Below are positions 9,201 through 13,759 of a DNA stretch of 13,759 nucleotides, one piece after another; positions within the stretch are counted from its first letter, which is position 1, and each line of letters begins with the position of its first letter. The translations under genes were made by a program, and so were the position numbers. The stretch is from Methyloglobulus sp. GTDB taxonomy: Bacteria > Pseudomonadota > Gammaproteobacteria > Methylococcales > Methylomonadaceae. The stretch spans positions 1 to 13,759 of the forward strand of contig JABFSV010000219.1 of NCBI GenBank assembly GCA_013140405.1, given 5' to 3'. The notes under the pieces are model-generated. The model was given only the letters and a program-made list of their open reading frames with translations, did not search any database and was not told where the DNA came from.

Positions 9201-10898
9201 GCGATTGAAAATGGCATCAATTTCCCGGATGGTATCCCTGAACACCGGTTCTTCTAATAGGCGCTTGCCCATGCCAGCCCATTGGGAGCCATTGCCCGAA
9301 TAGATAAAGGCGGGGCCTGAAGGTTCATGCAATCCGATTCCAGCCTCTACCGGAGATTGCACAAGCTCATCAGATGTAAAATTGAGCAATGCCTTGGTAG
9401 TCGCTTTTGCTGTCGAACTGCATACGATTGCTCGGTGTTCATGCCATTCGCGTTGAAAAACGGAGCCATAGGCAATGTCGTAAAGCGGGGTTTCAGGGTG
9501 TTCTTTTAAAAAGTCAGAAAGCTCTTGAGCCGCTTGTTTCAGCGCGGTGTTGTCTTTTGCCGAGAGGATTATAGGCAGTATGGGTGTTTTGGAAAGTTTT
9601 GATGCCTTTGTTTTCGGCTGTTCATGACTTTCCAGGATGACATGGGCGTTAGCGCCACCGAAACCGAAGGAATTGACACCTACAATAAGTTTTCCGGTTT
9701 TTTTGAGTGGTTTGTTTTCGGTGACAACTTTAATGTTCCAGTCATCGAATTGGATATTAGGGTTGGGCGTTTTAATGCCAATAGTTGCGGGCACCAGCCG
9801 ATGTTGGATACAGCTCAATGCTTTTACAAGTCCCGCTACGCCGGAGGCCGCTTCGAGATGTCCAAGATTGCTCTTTACGGAGCCAATAAGGAGCGGCTTG
9901 TTTTTGCTACGGCGCTTGCCGAGTGCATTACCGATGGCATGTGCTTCAATCGGGTCACCGACCGCAGTTCCGGTGCCGTGGGCTTCAATATAATCAATAG
10001 CAGACGGGTCAATACCAGCCTGGGCATACGTGTGTTCTAGCAGGGCGGCTTGCACTTTTGGGTTGGGCACTGTTATGCCGGATTTGCGGCCATCCGTGTT
10101 AATCGCAGAATTTGCAACCACAGCCACTATCGGGTTGCCGTCGGCTATCGCCTGATCGTAATCCTTAAGGAAAAATATGCCGCCGCCTTCGGATCGCACA
10201 TAACCATCCCCGGATGCATCGAATACATTGCATCGTCCACGCCGCGACAGCATAGATGCTTTGGAGAAGGTAATGAATCCATAGGGATGTATATGCAGAC
10301 TAACGCCACCCGCTAACGCCTGGCTGCTTTCGCCCGAAAGAATTGATTGGCAGGCTTGGTGGAATGCCACCATGGATGACGAGCAGGCGGTATCTAACGC
10401 CATACTGGGGCCACGCAAGTCAAGGACATAGGATATGCGGTTGGCTGCAATGCTTGATGTGTTGCCGGTGGCGACAGAAGACTCAACAGCAGTGAGATCG
10501 TCGGCTAACCGATAAGCATAGTCAGCACTGGCGATACCAATAAAGACACCACACTGGCTACCACGAATACTGGATGGCTTGATTCCCGAATTCTCCAATG
10601 CTTCCCAGCTCATTTCGAGCAGCAATCGTTGTTGCGGATCCATCAGGGCGGCTTCCCGTGGGGAAATGCCAAAAAAGCCCGCATCGAATTTTGTAATATC
10701 TCCGATAGAACCCGCCGCAAAGGTATAGCTTGTTCCTGGGTGGTTTTTATTTGGATGGAGAAAGCTGTTTTTCGCCCACCGTTGAGGATCGACTTCGGTC
10801 ACTAAATCTCGACCATCTAGTAGATCTTGCCAATACTGGTTGGTATTCGTACCTGGGAATCTAAAGGAAAACCCAGTGATTGCAACTCGCCTTGTCAT
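3261..10898 (-). CDS. fully reducing type I polyketide / fatty-acid synthase without thioesterase (RkpA/WcbR-like)
   Basis: A 2545-residue iterative-type multienzyme with animal-FAS order. KS spans about 1-425 (Cys172 in DTACSSS, His307 in HGTGT, His347 in NLGH). AT spans about 530-830 (Ser620 in GHSVGE, His725 in YAFHSP; the Phe of YAFH and the Val after Ser suggest malonyl-CoA). DH spans about 890-1165 (His922 and Pro931 in HxxxGxxxxP; Asp1086 and Gln1090 in DCTFQ). A region at about 1215-1570 sits where C-methyltransferases lie but lacks the SAM glycine motif. A structural KR covers about 1575-1775. ER spans about 1790-2115 (LNFRDV, HGAAGGVG). KR spans about 2135-2315 (TGGLGGFG; Ser2272/2273, Tyr2286, Asn2290; an IND triplet in place of LDD suggests a B-type KR). 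ACP spans about 2415-2490 (Ser2450 in GLDSL). A polar tail of about 55 residues ends the protein with no thioesterase. All catalytic sites for a saturated acyl chain are intact. I chose the ATG at 10898; an in-frame TTG at 10913 is possible, but neither has a clear ribosome site. The oxoamine synthase gene follows after one base. Confidence 0.95.
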   Translation of the reverse strand: MTRRVAITGFSFRFPGTNTNQYWQDLLDGRDLVTEVDPQRWAKNSFLHPNKNHPGTSYTFAAGSIGDITKFDAGFFGISPREAALMDPQQRLLLEMSWEALENSGIKPSSIRGSQCGVFIGIASADYAYRLADDLTAVESSVATGNTSSIAANRISYVLDLRGPSMALDTACSSSMVAFHQACQSILSGESSQALAGGVSLHIHPYGFITFSKASMLSRRGRCNVFDASGDGYVRSEGGGIFFLKDYDQAIADGNPIVAVVANSAINTDGRKSGITVPNPKVQAALLEHTYAQAGIDPSAIDYIEAHGTGTAVGDPIEAHAIGNALGKRRSKNKPLLIGSVKSNLGHLEAASGVAGLVKALSCIQHRLVPATIGIKTPNPNIQFDDWNIKVVTENKPLKKTGKLIVGVNSFGFGGANAHVILESHEQPKTKASKLSKTPILPIILSAKDNTALKQAAQELSDFLKEHPETPLYDIAYGSVFQREWHEHRAIVCSSTAKATTKALLNFTSDELVQSPVEAGIGLHEPSGPAFIYSGNGSQWAGMGKRLLEEPVFRDTIREIDAIFNRYADYSLEDELAGKNGENRYEHTEIAQPALFALQVGITNMLRNLGIMPLAVAGHSVGEVAAAWASGALTLEDAVKVIFHRSHQQGTTKGKGNMTAVGLGQEAIQKLLEELNLETSLVIAGINSSKGVTIAGSSKSLTQLESNLNQHNIFNRRLELDYAFHSPAMDEIEVNLKQTLAKLNPVDTVVPYYSTVTGGLLNGSELNAKYWWHNIRKPVLFEQAIKNSQEDGINIFVEIGPHPVLRSYINDCVKDLAIESRVIPTLARGDDSSQKIWAAYSQAVIAGARVNWQHFFPVQGKFVKLPNYPWQRERHWHPVTSESIGLLDRRKIHPLLGYPLQQHELTWENQLDTKLNPSLADHVVGGATVFPGTGFFELVVAATLAWNPGDLAEIEELEIVSPLLLTEDHSKLIRLSIDPRDGSLTIKGREYVSAEPWALHAVARVLREPRDILLRQEMPVLPTRLPDFSCTSHEALTIAAGLSYGPAFQCIDYGWVEDNSALAVFKIPESIEDELEHTHLHPALLDCTFQLIIQLLKNELDAHVGFTFVPIKIGRIAFQSSNAKPGIAHATLLRRTTHSLTAEFTVFDTDGIPIAIANEVRFRSVRLSKNAADNLHFLNYHSIPKPHVLTFNATPIIRFEHVHSAITELARRAALKGSYRSYSEEVDPLLDSLCSQFTRQALQLLITDGETLCSQKILDCKTANPEIIPFLEHLLSRAQDDQALMPINDGWKVLPIQDDQASAQDIWNILVADYPDYFQIIHSVGRIGMHLNSLLDGSLILDQLCPQESSMETLTRQVLGAKGKQKIGWVLRDLIIQGLSKLPEGRRLSITEISKGSPSFIMDICLSMDFVNCDYIFASTSPTTLEETVRIKETFPAINTCLIDATIQQPDIAPNCQIAIVTLDFSTLSEALSALEYARASLTEGGSLIVIGQHPSRWIDFVFGGQLEHWSASESGAWISNQHTAQFWQLQLQQLDFSDAITFELSPDTLSGPYLLLAQQAERALSTIPSSKAMPRSWILFADQSGYSAQLSDRLTMKLQARGDLVVQAYPGDTADIESLLLDTTASYGLLDGIVHIAGLSPYPTNTEAETILNQQVARCATAANIIQACETTETNTTCWLITSGAATDLLPQRISVGTPNPTAIPIDAALWGFGRTLINEASNFNVRLVDLEDILTIETVATALDKEFDVPDDEQEIILTRHGARYAPRLRLEPRPQIDEHHDENPRICLGFQISGQLRNLRWEAHPNPSPTDDEVVVKVHATGLNFRDVMYALGLLSDEAIENGFAGPTLGLEFSGVVQSAGNKVKGFAPGEQVVGFGSSSFANQVITQASAISHIPPGISFEAAATIPSTFFTVYYALHHLARLQPGEKVLIHGAAGGVGIAAIQLAKWIGAEIYVTAGSDEKRDFLRLLGVNRIFDSRSLAFADEILAQTDGKGVDVVLNSLAGEAMIRNFKVLKPFGRFLELGKRDFYENTKLGLRPFRNNISYFGIDADQLMQVHPELTRSLFSELMTLFSEGVLHPLPYHVFEAENIVDAFRYMQQARQIGKIVVTYRNGISHVHKPTITTQKPLVLSSDASYLVTGGLGGFGLKTAEWLASKGARHLVLISRSGPASEEAITAINQLEQQGVAVLAVSCDVTDKNAIALLLNKIAKEMPPLKGIVHAATVINDGLIRNMDADQIRSVLAPKIVGAQNLHELTLNMPLDLFILFSSATTLFGNPGQGNYVAANAYLEALAKHRRSSGLVATCVSWGAIDDVGFLARNEKIKDALQNRMGGSAINSAIALDALESMLVADCSSLGVMDLDWKALSRFLPSALTPKFSELTRNIGDNNEDNDSFDDIQSMLSELSDAELLTTLIDMLKSEVGEILRVSPDKIDPTRSIYDMGLDSLMGVELVVALESRFGTRLPVMALSQSPTITKLAERIIQQLRGNDAIETSSEEQTTLAHVAQVASQHGIVASVEAISNLTEEIQSKNSTSTNRMIH
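6995..7061. repeat. 13-bp direct repeat inside the synthase gene
   Basis: AGGCTTGATCATC occurs at 6995-7007 and 7049-7061, offset by 54 bases, which is 18 codons. Both copies are in frame and encode a QDDQA pentapeptide in the degenerate methyltransferase region. Most likely a trace of local duplication in a weakly constrained linker, or chance. Confidence 0.5.
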
Positions 10899-10958
10899 TG
10901 TTTTTGAATTCAATATTTTGTATTACATGTTTGGATACACCAAGATTTACCTGTCTCC

Positions 10959-10990
10959 CCAAAGGTATTGATTACCTTAGGTTTTATTTT
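10959..10990 (+). terminator. hairpin with T-rich flank in the synthase 5' leader
   Basis: On the plus strand, CCAAAGGTA and TACCTTAGG (10959-10967 and 10973-10981) pair over nine positions with one mismatch around a TTGAT loop, followed by TTTTATTTT at 10982-10990. This has the form of a weak rho-independent terminator for plus-strand transcription, which here would be antisense to the synthase. On the minus strand it would be a hairpin about 60 bases before the synthase start. It could also be a near-palindromic protein site. Confidence 0.4.
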
Positions 10991-11055
10991 AAGACATAAT
11001 AGGCGCTATCCCTGAAGGCCGAGGCCGATGTTGGATATTTAACAAGATTTTCAAC

Positions 11056-11086
11056 ATTATACTATGCCCAGTCTCCAGCAATCCAA
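11056..11086 (-). promoter_or_regulatory. candidate sigma70-type promoter for the synthase operon
   Basis: Read on the minus strand there is a perfect TATAAT (11056-11061). The best -35 match is TTGGAT (11081-11086), with a long 19-base spacer. Start of transcription would be near 11049, giving a leader of about 150 bases that contains the hairpin at 10959-10981. The -10 is good and the -35 is poor, so an activator may be needed. Confidence 0.35.
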
Positions 11087-11181
11087 TGGGTCTGAGGAAG
11101 TGATCTGTTTCCTGAAAGAAAATTAGCATTGAAACTGCTTGTTTCTGTTAAGTATAGAGCAATGATACTAATTATGGACAA

Positions 11182-11220
11182 ACAAGTATTCATTACCACA
11201 AGGCCGCAGTGAATACTTGT
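11182..11220. repeat. 11-bp perfect inverted repeat, 17-base spacer
   Basis: ACAAGTATTCA (11182-11192) and TGAATACTTGT (11210-11220) are exact reverse complements separated by 17 bases. In RNA the stem could extend two more pairs inward through a G-U wobble. It lies about 120 bases upstream of the synthase promoter candidate and about 150 bases upstream of the kinase start. No T-tract follows directly. It may be an operator for a dimeric regulator or an RNA hairpin. Confidence 0.6.
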
Positions 11221-11271
11221 AACGAGTGTTTTGAATATTAGCATTTGGGGCTAAGAAACTATTAATATACA

Positions 11272-11298
11272 TTGGCAATTTGCAGAAAGCATTATACG
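11272..11298 (+). promoter_or_regulatory. candidate promoter for the sugar kinase
   Basis: TTGGCA (11272-11277) and TATACG (11293-11298) are separated by 15 bases, shorter than ideal. They lie about 75 bases upstream of the chosen kinase start. Weak support from motif shape and position only. Confidence 0.25.
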
Positions 11299-11359
11299 CA
11301 GGGATTGTCACAGTCAGGTTACAGGGATGCAAGCGGTATTTGCAAATTAATTTTTCGTG

Positions 11360-11365
11360 AAGGAG
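11360..11365 (+). promoter_or_regulatory. strong ribosome binding site that selects a TTG start
   Basis: AAGGAG lies six bases before a TTG at 11372. An in-frame GTG at 11357 overlaps this site and has no ribosome site of its own, so the TTG is the more likely start of the kinase. Confidence 0.7.
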
Positions 11366-11371
11366 TCTTTT

Positions 11372-12268
11372 TTGGAAATTAATCCAGTAGAAGTCGATGT
11401 TCTTTGTGTAGGACATGCCTCGTATGATCTCGTTTATTCTGTGCCACATCATCCTAAAGAAGATGAAAAAATGGTCGCCGATAGTTTTATAAGCTGTGGC
11501 GGTGGGCCTGCCGCGAATGCGGCGGTGATGGTTGCAAAATTGGGTTTGAAGTCAGCGTTTGTGGGCTATTTGGGGCATGATCTTTACGGGGAAATGCACT
11601 GTCAGGAGCTACGTGGCAACAAAGTTGTCATTGATAGGGTCGTTCGAGGGTCGTCACCCACGCCGCTCTCGATGGTATTGGTAAAGCCCGATGGCAAACA
11701 TGCATTAATCAATTACAAAGGTGAAACCAAGCCCTTGCCTGAAAATGCGGTAAATTTTTCAGCGCTTAAAGCCAACGTTATCTTGTTCGACGGTCATGAA
11801 CCACATATTTCCATACCGTTGGCAAAGGCAGCCAAAGCGCAGGGCATACCGACAGTGCTGGATGCAGGTTCCGTGCATGAGGGTACGTTAGCTTTGATGG
11901 ATAAAGTTGATTATTTGGTTTGTTCGGAAAAGTTTGCCTTACAACTGGCAGGGGACGAAGAAACTGCCCTGGGTCGTATGGCAGAAATATCACCTAATGT
12001 ACTGATTACACTGGGAGAAAGAGGGCTAATCTGGCAACAAGGCGCAAGGCGTGGTTCATTGCCTGCATTTTCTGTGACTGTTGTCGATACCACTGGGGCG
12101 GGGGATGCTTTTCATGGCGCTTTTGCGGGGGCAGTGGCGTTAGGTATGCCGTGGGATGAAGTGTTACGCTATGCCAGCGTGGCAGGTGCGCTTTGTTGTA
12201 CGAAAGTGGGGGCTCGTCATGGCTTACCCACCTATCAAGAGCATTGGAATTTATTCAAGCAGAATTAA
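11372..12268 (+). CDS. PfkB/ribokinase-family sugar kinase
   Basis: A 298-residue ATP-dependent carbohydrate or nucleoside kinase of the PfkB family, near the usual length of about 300. Counted from the TTG at 11372, the N-terminal substrate region has GHASYDL (Asp19). The first family signature is a glycine-rich CGGGPAANAA segment at about 42-51. The second signature is DTTGAGDAF at about 239-247, with the catalytic base Asp245 in the anion-hole GAGD. The GARHGLPT ending and the overall style recall the sulfofructose kinase/ketohexokinase branch, but I cannot name the substrate. The start is set by AAGGAG six bases upstream of the TTG; a GTG start at 11357 would add five residues. The gene diverges from the synthase operon and converges with the GNAT gene, so it is probably a single-gene unit. 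Nothing ties it to the synthase apart from the shared upstream region. Confidence 0.9.
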   Translation: MEINPVEVDVLCVGHASYDLVYSVPHHPKEDEKMVADSFISCGGGPAANAAVMVAKLGLKSAFVGYLGHDLYGEMHCQELRGNKVVIDRVVRGSSPTPLSMVLVKPDGKHALINYKGETKPLPENAVNFSALKANVILFDGHEPHISIPLAKAAKAQGIPTVLDAGSVHEGTLALMDKVDYLVCSEKFALQLAGDEETALGRMAEISPNVLITLGERGLIWQQGARRGSLPAFSVTVVDTTGAGDAFHGAFAGAVALGMPWDEVLRYASVAGALCCTKVGARHGLPTYQEHWNLFKQN

Positions 12269-12287
12269 ACACAGTAATATCAATGGG

Positions 12288-12310
12288 ATCTGAAAATCAA
12301 GGGTTCAGAT
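12288..12310. terminator. hairpin between convergent genes
   Basis: ATCTGAA (12288-12294) and TTCAGAT (12304-12310) form a perfect 7-bp stem with a 9-base loop, in the 41-base gap between two convergent stop codons. It could serve both directions, but no T-tract follows on either strand, so termination is uncertain. Confidence 0.35.
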
Positions 12311-13269
12311 TATAAACCCAGTGTCCGAAATTCAGTGCAAGGGCGACACCGTTGCCAAATACTGTCGAAGTTTTCAGAAAGTTGCCGATTGCGGGAAGGC
12401 AAGGTTGGGCTCCAAACACCACGATAATAACCGCTTTGTTGACGGAACAAATAACCGTCACGGTCATTGACCAGATACGCAGATGGATATTGCAGGTCAT
12501 CAGGCTCAACAGGCGACCGCAATAAAAATGCAGAGGGCAATCGTTGCACCAAATCAATCAACGGATGCGGTTGGCTGCGAACTGCCAGCGTATCTTGCAG
12601 AATAATCAATATGTTGCCGCCGTTGCTGCTAATGGCAAATTGTTTAAGCGCTTCCACAACTTCATCTTGCCCAAATAATACGCGTTCCAAGTCTGGAGTG
12701 TAGATGCAGATTTGCCGCCGCGCTTTGGTTATGAGCTGTAGTGTTGCGGCTAGCGTATCTTCCAGCGTCGTAAATTCGCTGATTTCTACTAACTCATCAC
12801 GCAGTTTTGGGGCAGGGCGGTTGGATTTAATGATAGGTTCTAACTGTAACCTCATGGTTTGATGAGGGATATTGGCCTCCATGAATACAGCGCCTTCTTT
12901 AGCGAAACCGAATTTTTCATAAAACCCTAATACCTCAGTTTGTGCATTAAGCGTCAATTCAGTCCAACCCAGTTTACGTGCCTTATCCAGAACGGCTAAC
13001 AATAATGCCTTACCTACTCCTTTTCCACGCCAGCTTGCCAAAACTGCCATGCGTCCTAGTTTATGGTCAGGTGTCAATCTGGCTGCACCAATGGCTTCAT
13101 GCTGGTCATCACGGGCGATAAAGTGATAACAAACTGGATCGACGCTATCAGATTCAATTGCTTCCGGTATGTTTTGCTCGACAATAAATACGGCTTCCCG
13201 CACAGCGTGGAGGTCATCAAAATCGGCTTTATAATCGGCAGGTTCAACGCGGAAGTTGGAGATATTCAT
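12310..13269 (-). CDS. GNAT N-acetyltransferase with C-terminal phospholipase-D-like (DUF7931-type) domain
   Basis: A 319-residue two-domain protein. Residues 1 to about 147 form a GNAT acetyltransferase. The acetyl-CoA pyrophosphate loop RGKGVG is at 81-86, preceded by the GRMAV strand, and a YEKFGF motif near 117-122 closes the fold. The VFIVEQ start region resembles the YjcF/ElaA subgroup. Residues from about 155 to the end form a second domain with alternating beta strands and helices, including an ICIYTPDLE segment and a QPHPLIDLVQRL segment. It resembles a non-catalytic phospholipase-D-like fold such as DUF7931, an assignment made from memory of family style. The ATG at 13269 has GGA seven bases upstream; an in-frame TTG at 13281 would add four residues but is less likely. 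The acetyl acceptor is unknown. The gene converges with the kinase and shows no link to the synthase. Confidence 0.85.
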   Translation of the reverse strand: MNISNFRVEPADYKADFDDLHAVREAVFIVEQNIPEAIESDSVDPVCYHFIARDDQHEAIGAARLTPDHKLGRMAVLASWRGKGVGKALLLAVLDKARKLGWTELTLNAQTEVLGFYEKFGFAKEGAVFMEANIPHQTMRLQLEPIIKSNRPAPKLRDELVEISEFTTLEDTLAATLQLITKARRQICIYTPDLERVLFGQDEVVEALKQFAISSNGGNILIILQDTLAVRSQPHPLIDLVQRLPSAFLLRSPVEPDDLQYPSAYLVNDRDGYLFRQQSGYYRGVWSPTLPSRNRQLSENFDSIWQRCRPCTEFRTLGL

Positions 13270-13759
13270 AGTGGAATCCAATAGTTGCAGGTTCTTTGAT
13301 GTCAGCCTGATTGTTATAACTGTGATTGAAAATGGTAACTGCCATTAAGAATATAGCCTGTTTATTCCCGTTTTGTGAAGGCCTTAAAACCGAATGCCCA
13401 AAATTTATGGCGGATCCGTACCCGATTTAAAATCAACGGACAAACCCGGTTATCTGAATGGAGCTTGAGCCAATTGTCATGTTTACCACCTTATGGATTT
13501 AAATGTGCAAGGGATTACACGAGAAGACTGGCTTTCATTCCTCCGCTAAATCACTATAGGTTCAAAACACTAGGGCATTAACCTTAGTCGAAAACGGTGC
13601 TGTTTTATCCATATATGATCAATGTTGGATCGCTCAGGCGTATCAATAGTCTTGAGTAAAGTTACAACCTGCTAACCCTTTAAAACTTCATTTTGCAGCG
13701 TTAATTCAATCCAAAATCAGTCTTTTTTTATCGCTTGCATTAAGTAATTTAGATAGCAA
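13270..13759. other. non-coding right flank
   Basis: About 490 bp upstream of the GNAT gene. Short open frames exist on both strands, but none has a ribosome site or recognisable protein content. A TATAAC (minus strand, near 13314-13319) could be a -10 for the GNAT gene but lacks a good -35. No RNA gene or repeat is recognised. Confidence 0.5.

Larger units (their letters stand above)
10899..11371. other. divergent intergenic region between synthase and sugar kinase
   Basis: About 470 bp separate two genes transcribed away from each other. No coding frame here looks real. The region is AT-rich and holds the promoter candidates, the T-flanked hairpin and the long inverted repeat listed separately. 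A GGCCGAGGCC palindrome also lies at about 11018-11027. The size and structure suggest that regulation of the synthase operon is read here, but no known operator motif is recognised. Confidence 0.6.

Noticed and set aside
3592..10316. Many open frames of 60-144 codons on both strands within the synthase gene
   Set aside because: All are other-frame readings of a continuous reading frame with intact domain motifs; none resembles a known protein.
10899..10913. TTG start adding five residues to the synthase
   Set aside because: The ATG at 10898 gives the usual KS N-terminus beginning just before RVAITG; the TTG has no ribosome site. Not excluded, but less likely.
11062..11356. Minus-strand open frames of 60 and 94 codons in the divergent intergenic region
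   Set aside because: They cross the inverted repeat and the kinase start, have no ribosome site and no recognisable content.
13375..13581. 68-codon open frame in the right flank
   Set aside because: No ribosome site, no family resemblance and a composition like non-coding DNA.
1..13759. CRISPR array, tRNA/rRNA genes, insertion sequences
   Set aside because: No regularly spaced repeats, cloverleaf-like sequences, transposase motifs or terminal inverted repeats were seen on reading through.

Overview
The window looks like a bacterial chromosome segment of moderate GC, probably from a gammaproteobacterium. The composition, the gene style and a GNAT protein with a C-terminal extension would fit a Methylococcales-type organism, but that is inference and no single gene fixes the genus.

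Layout, left to right. (1) Positions 1-1685, minus strand, hold the 5' part of a membrane-anchored M28-family metallopeptidase that runs off the left edge. (2) About 200 bp follow with no gene, only small hairpins. (3) Positions 1910-10898, minus strand, hold a two-gene unit. First transcribed is a roughly 2545-residue, fully reducing type I polyketide/fatty-acid synthase with order KS-AT-DH-(degenerate MT)-(structural KR)-ER-KR-ACP and no thioesterase. One base after its stop codon comes a 449-residue PLP-dependent alpha-oxoamine synthase. (4) About 470 bp of divergent intergenic DNA hold promoter candidates for both directions, an 11-bp perfect inverted repeat and a hairpin with a T-rich flank. 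(5) Positions 11372-12268, plus strand, encode a PfkB/ribokinase-family sugar kinase. (6) Positions 12310-13269, minus strand and convergent with the kinase, encode a GNAT acetyltransferase fused to a second domain. (7) The last roughly 490 bp hold no gene I can support.

The centre of interest is the synthase plus oxoamine synthase pair. The synthase carries every motif needed to build a fully saturated acyl chain from malonyl-CoA but has no release domain. The oxoamine synthase belongs to a family that decarboxylatively joins an amino acid to an acyl thioester. The simplest reading is that the acyl chain on the ACP is released by the second enzyme as a long-chain alpha-amino ketone, a sphingoid-base-like lipid. 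The same pairing is known from the RkpA/RkpG proteins of rhizobial K-antigen synthesis, from WcbR/WcbT of the Burkholderia capsule and, in fungi, from fumonisin synthesis (Fum1/Fum8). No ketone reductase, phosphopantetheinyl transferase, capsule exporter or glycosyltransferase is in the window, so the final product and its use stay open.
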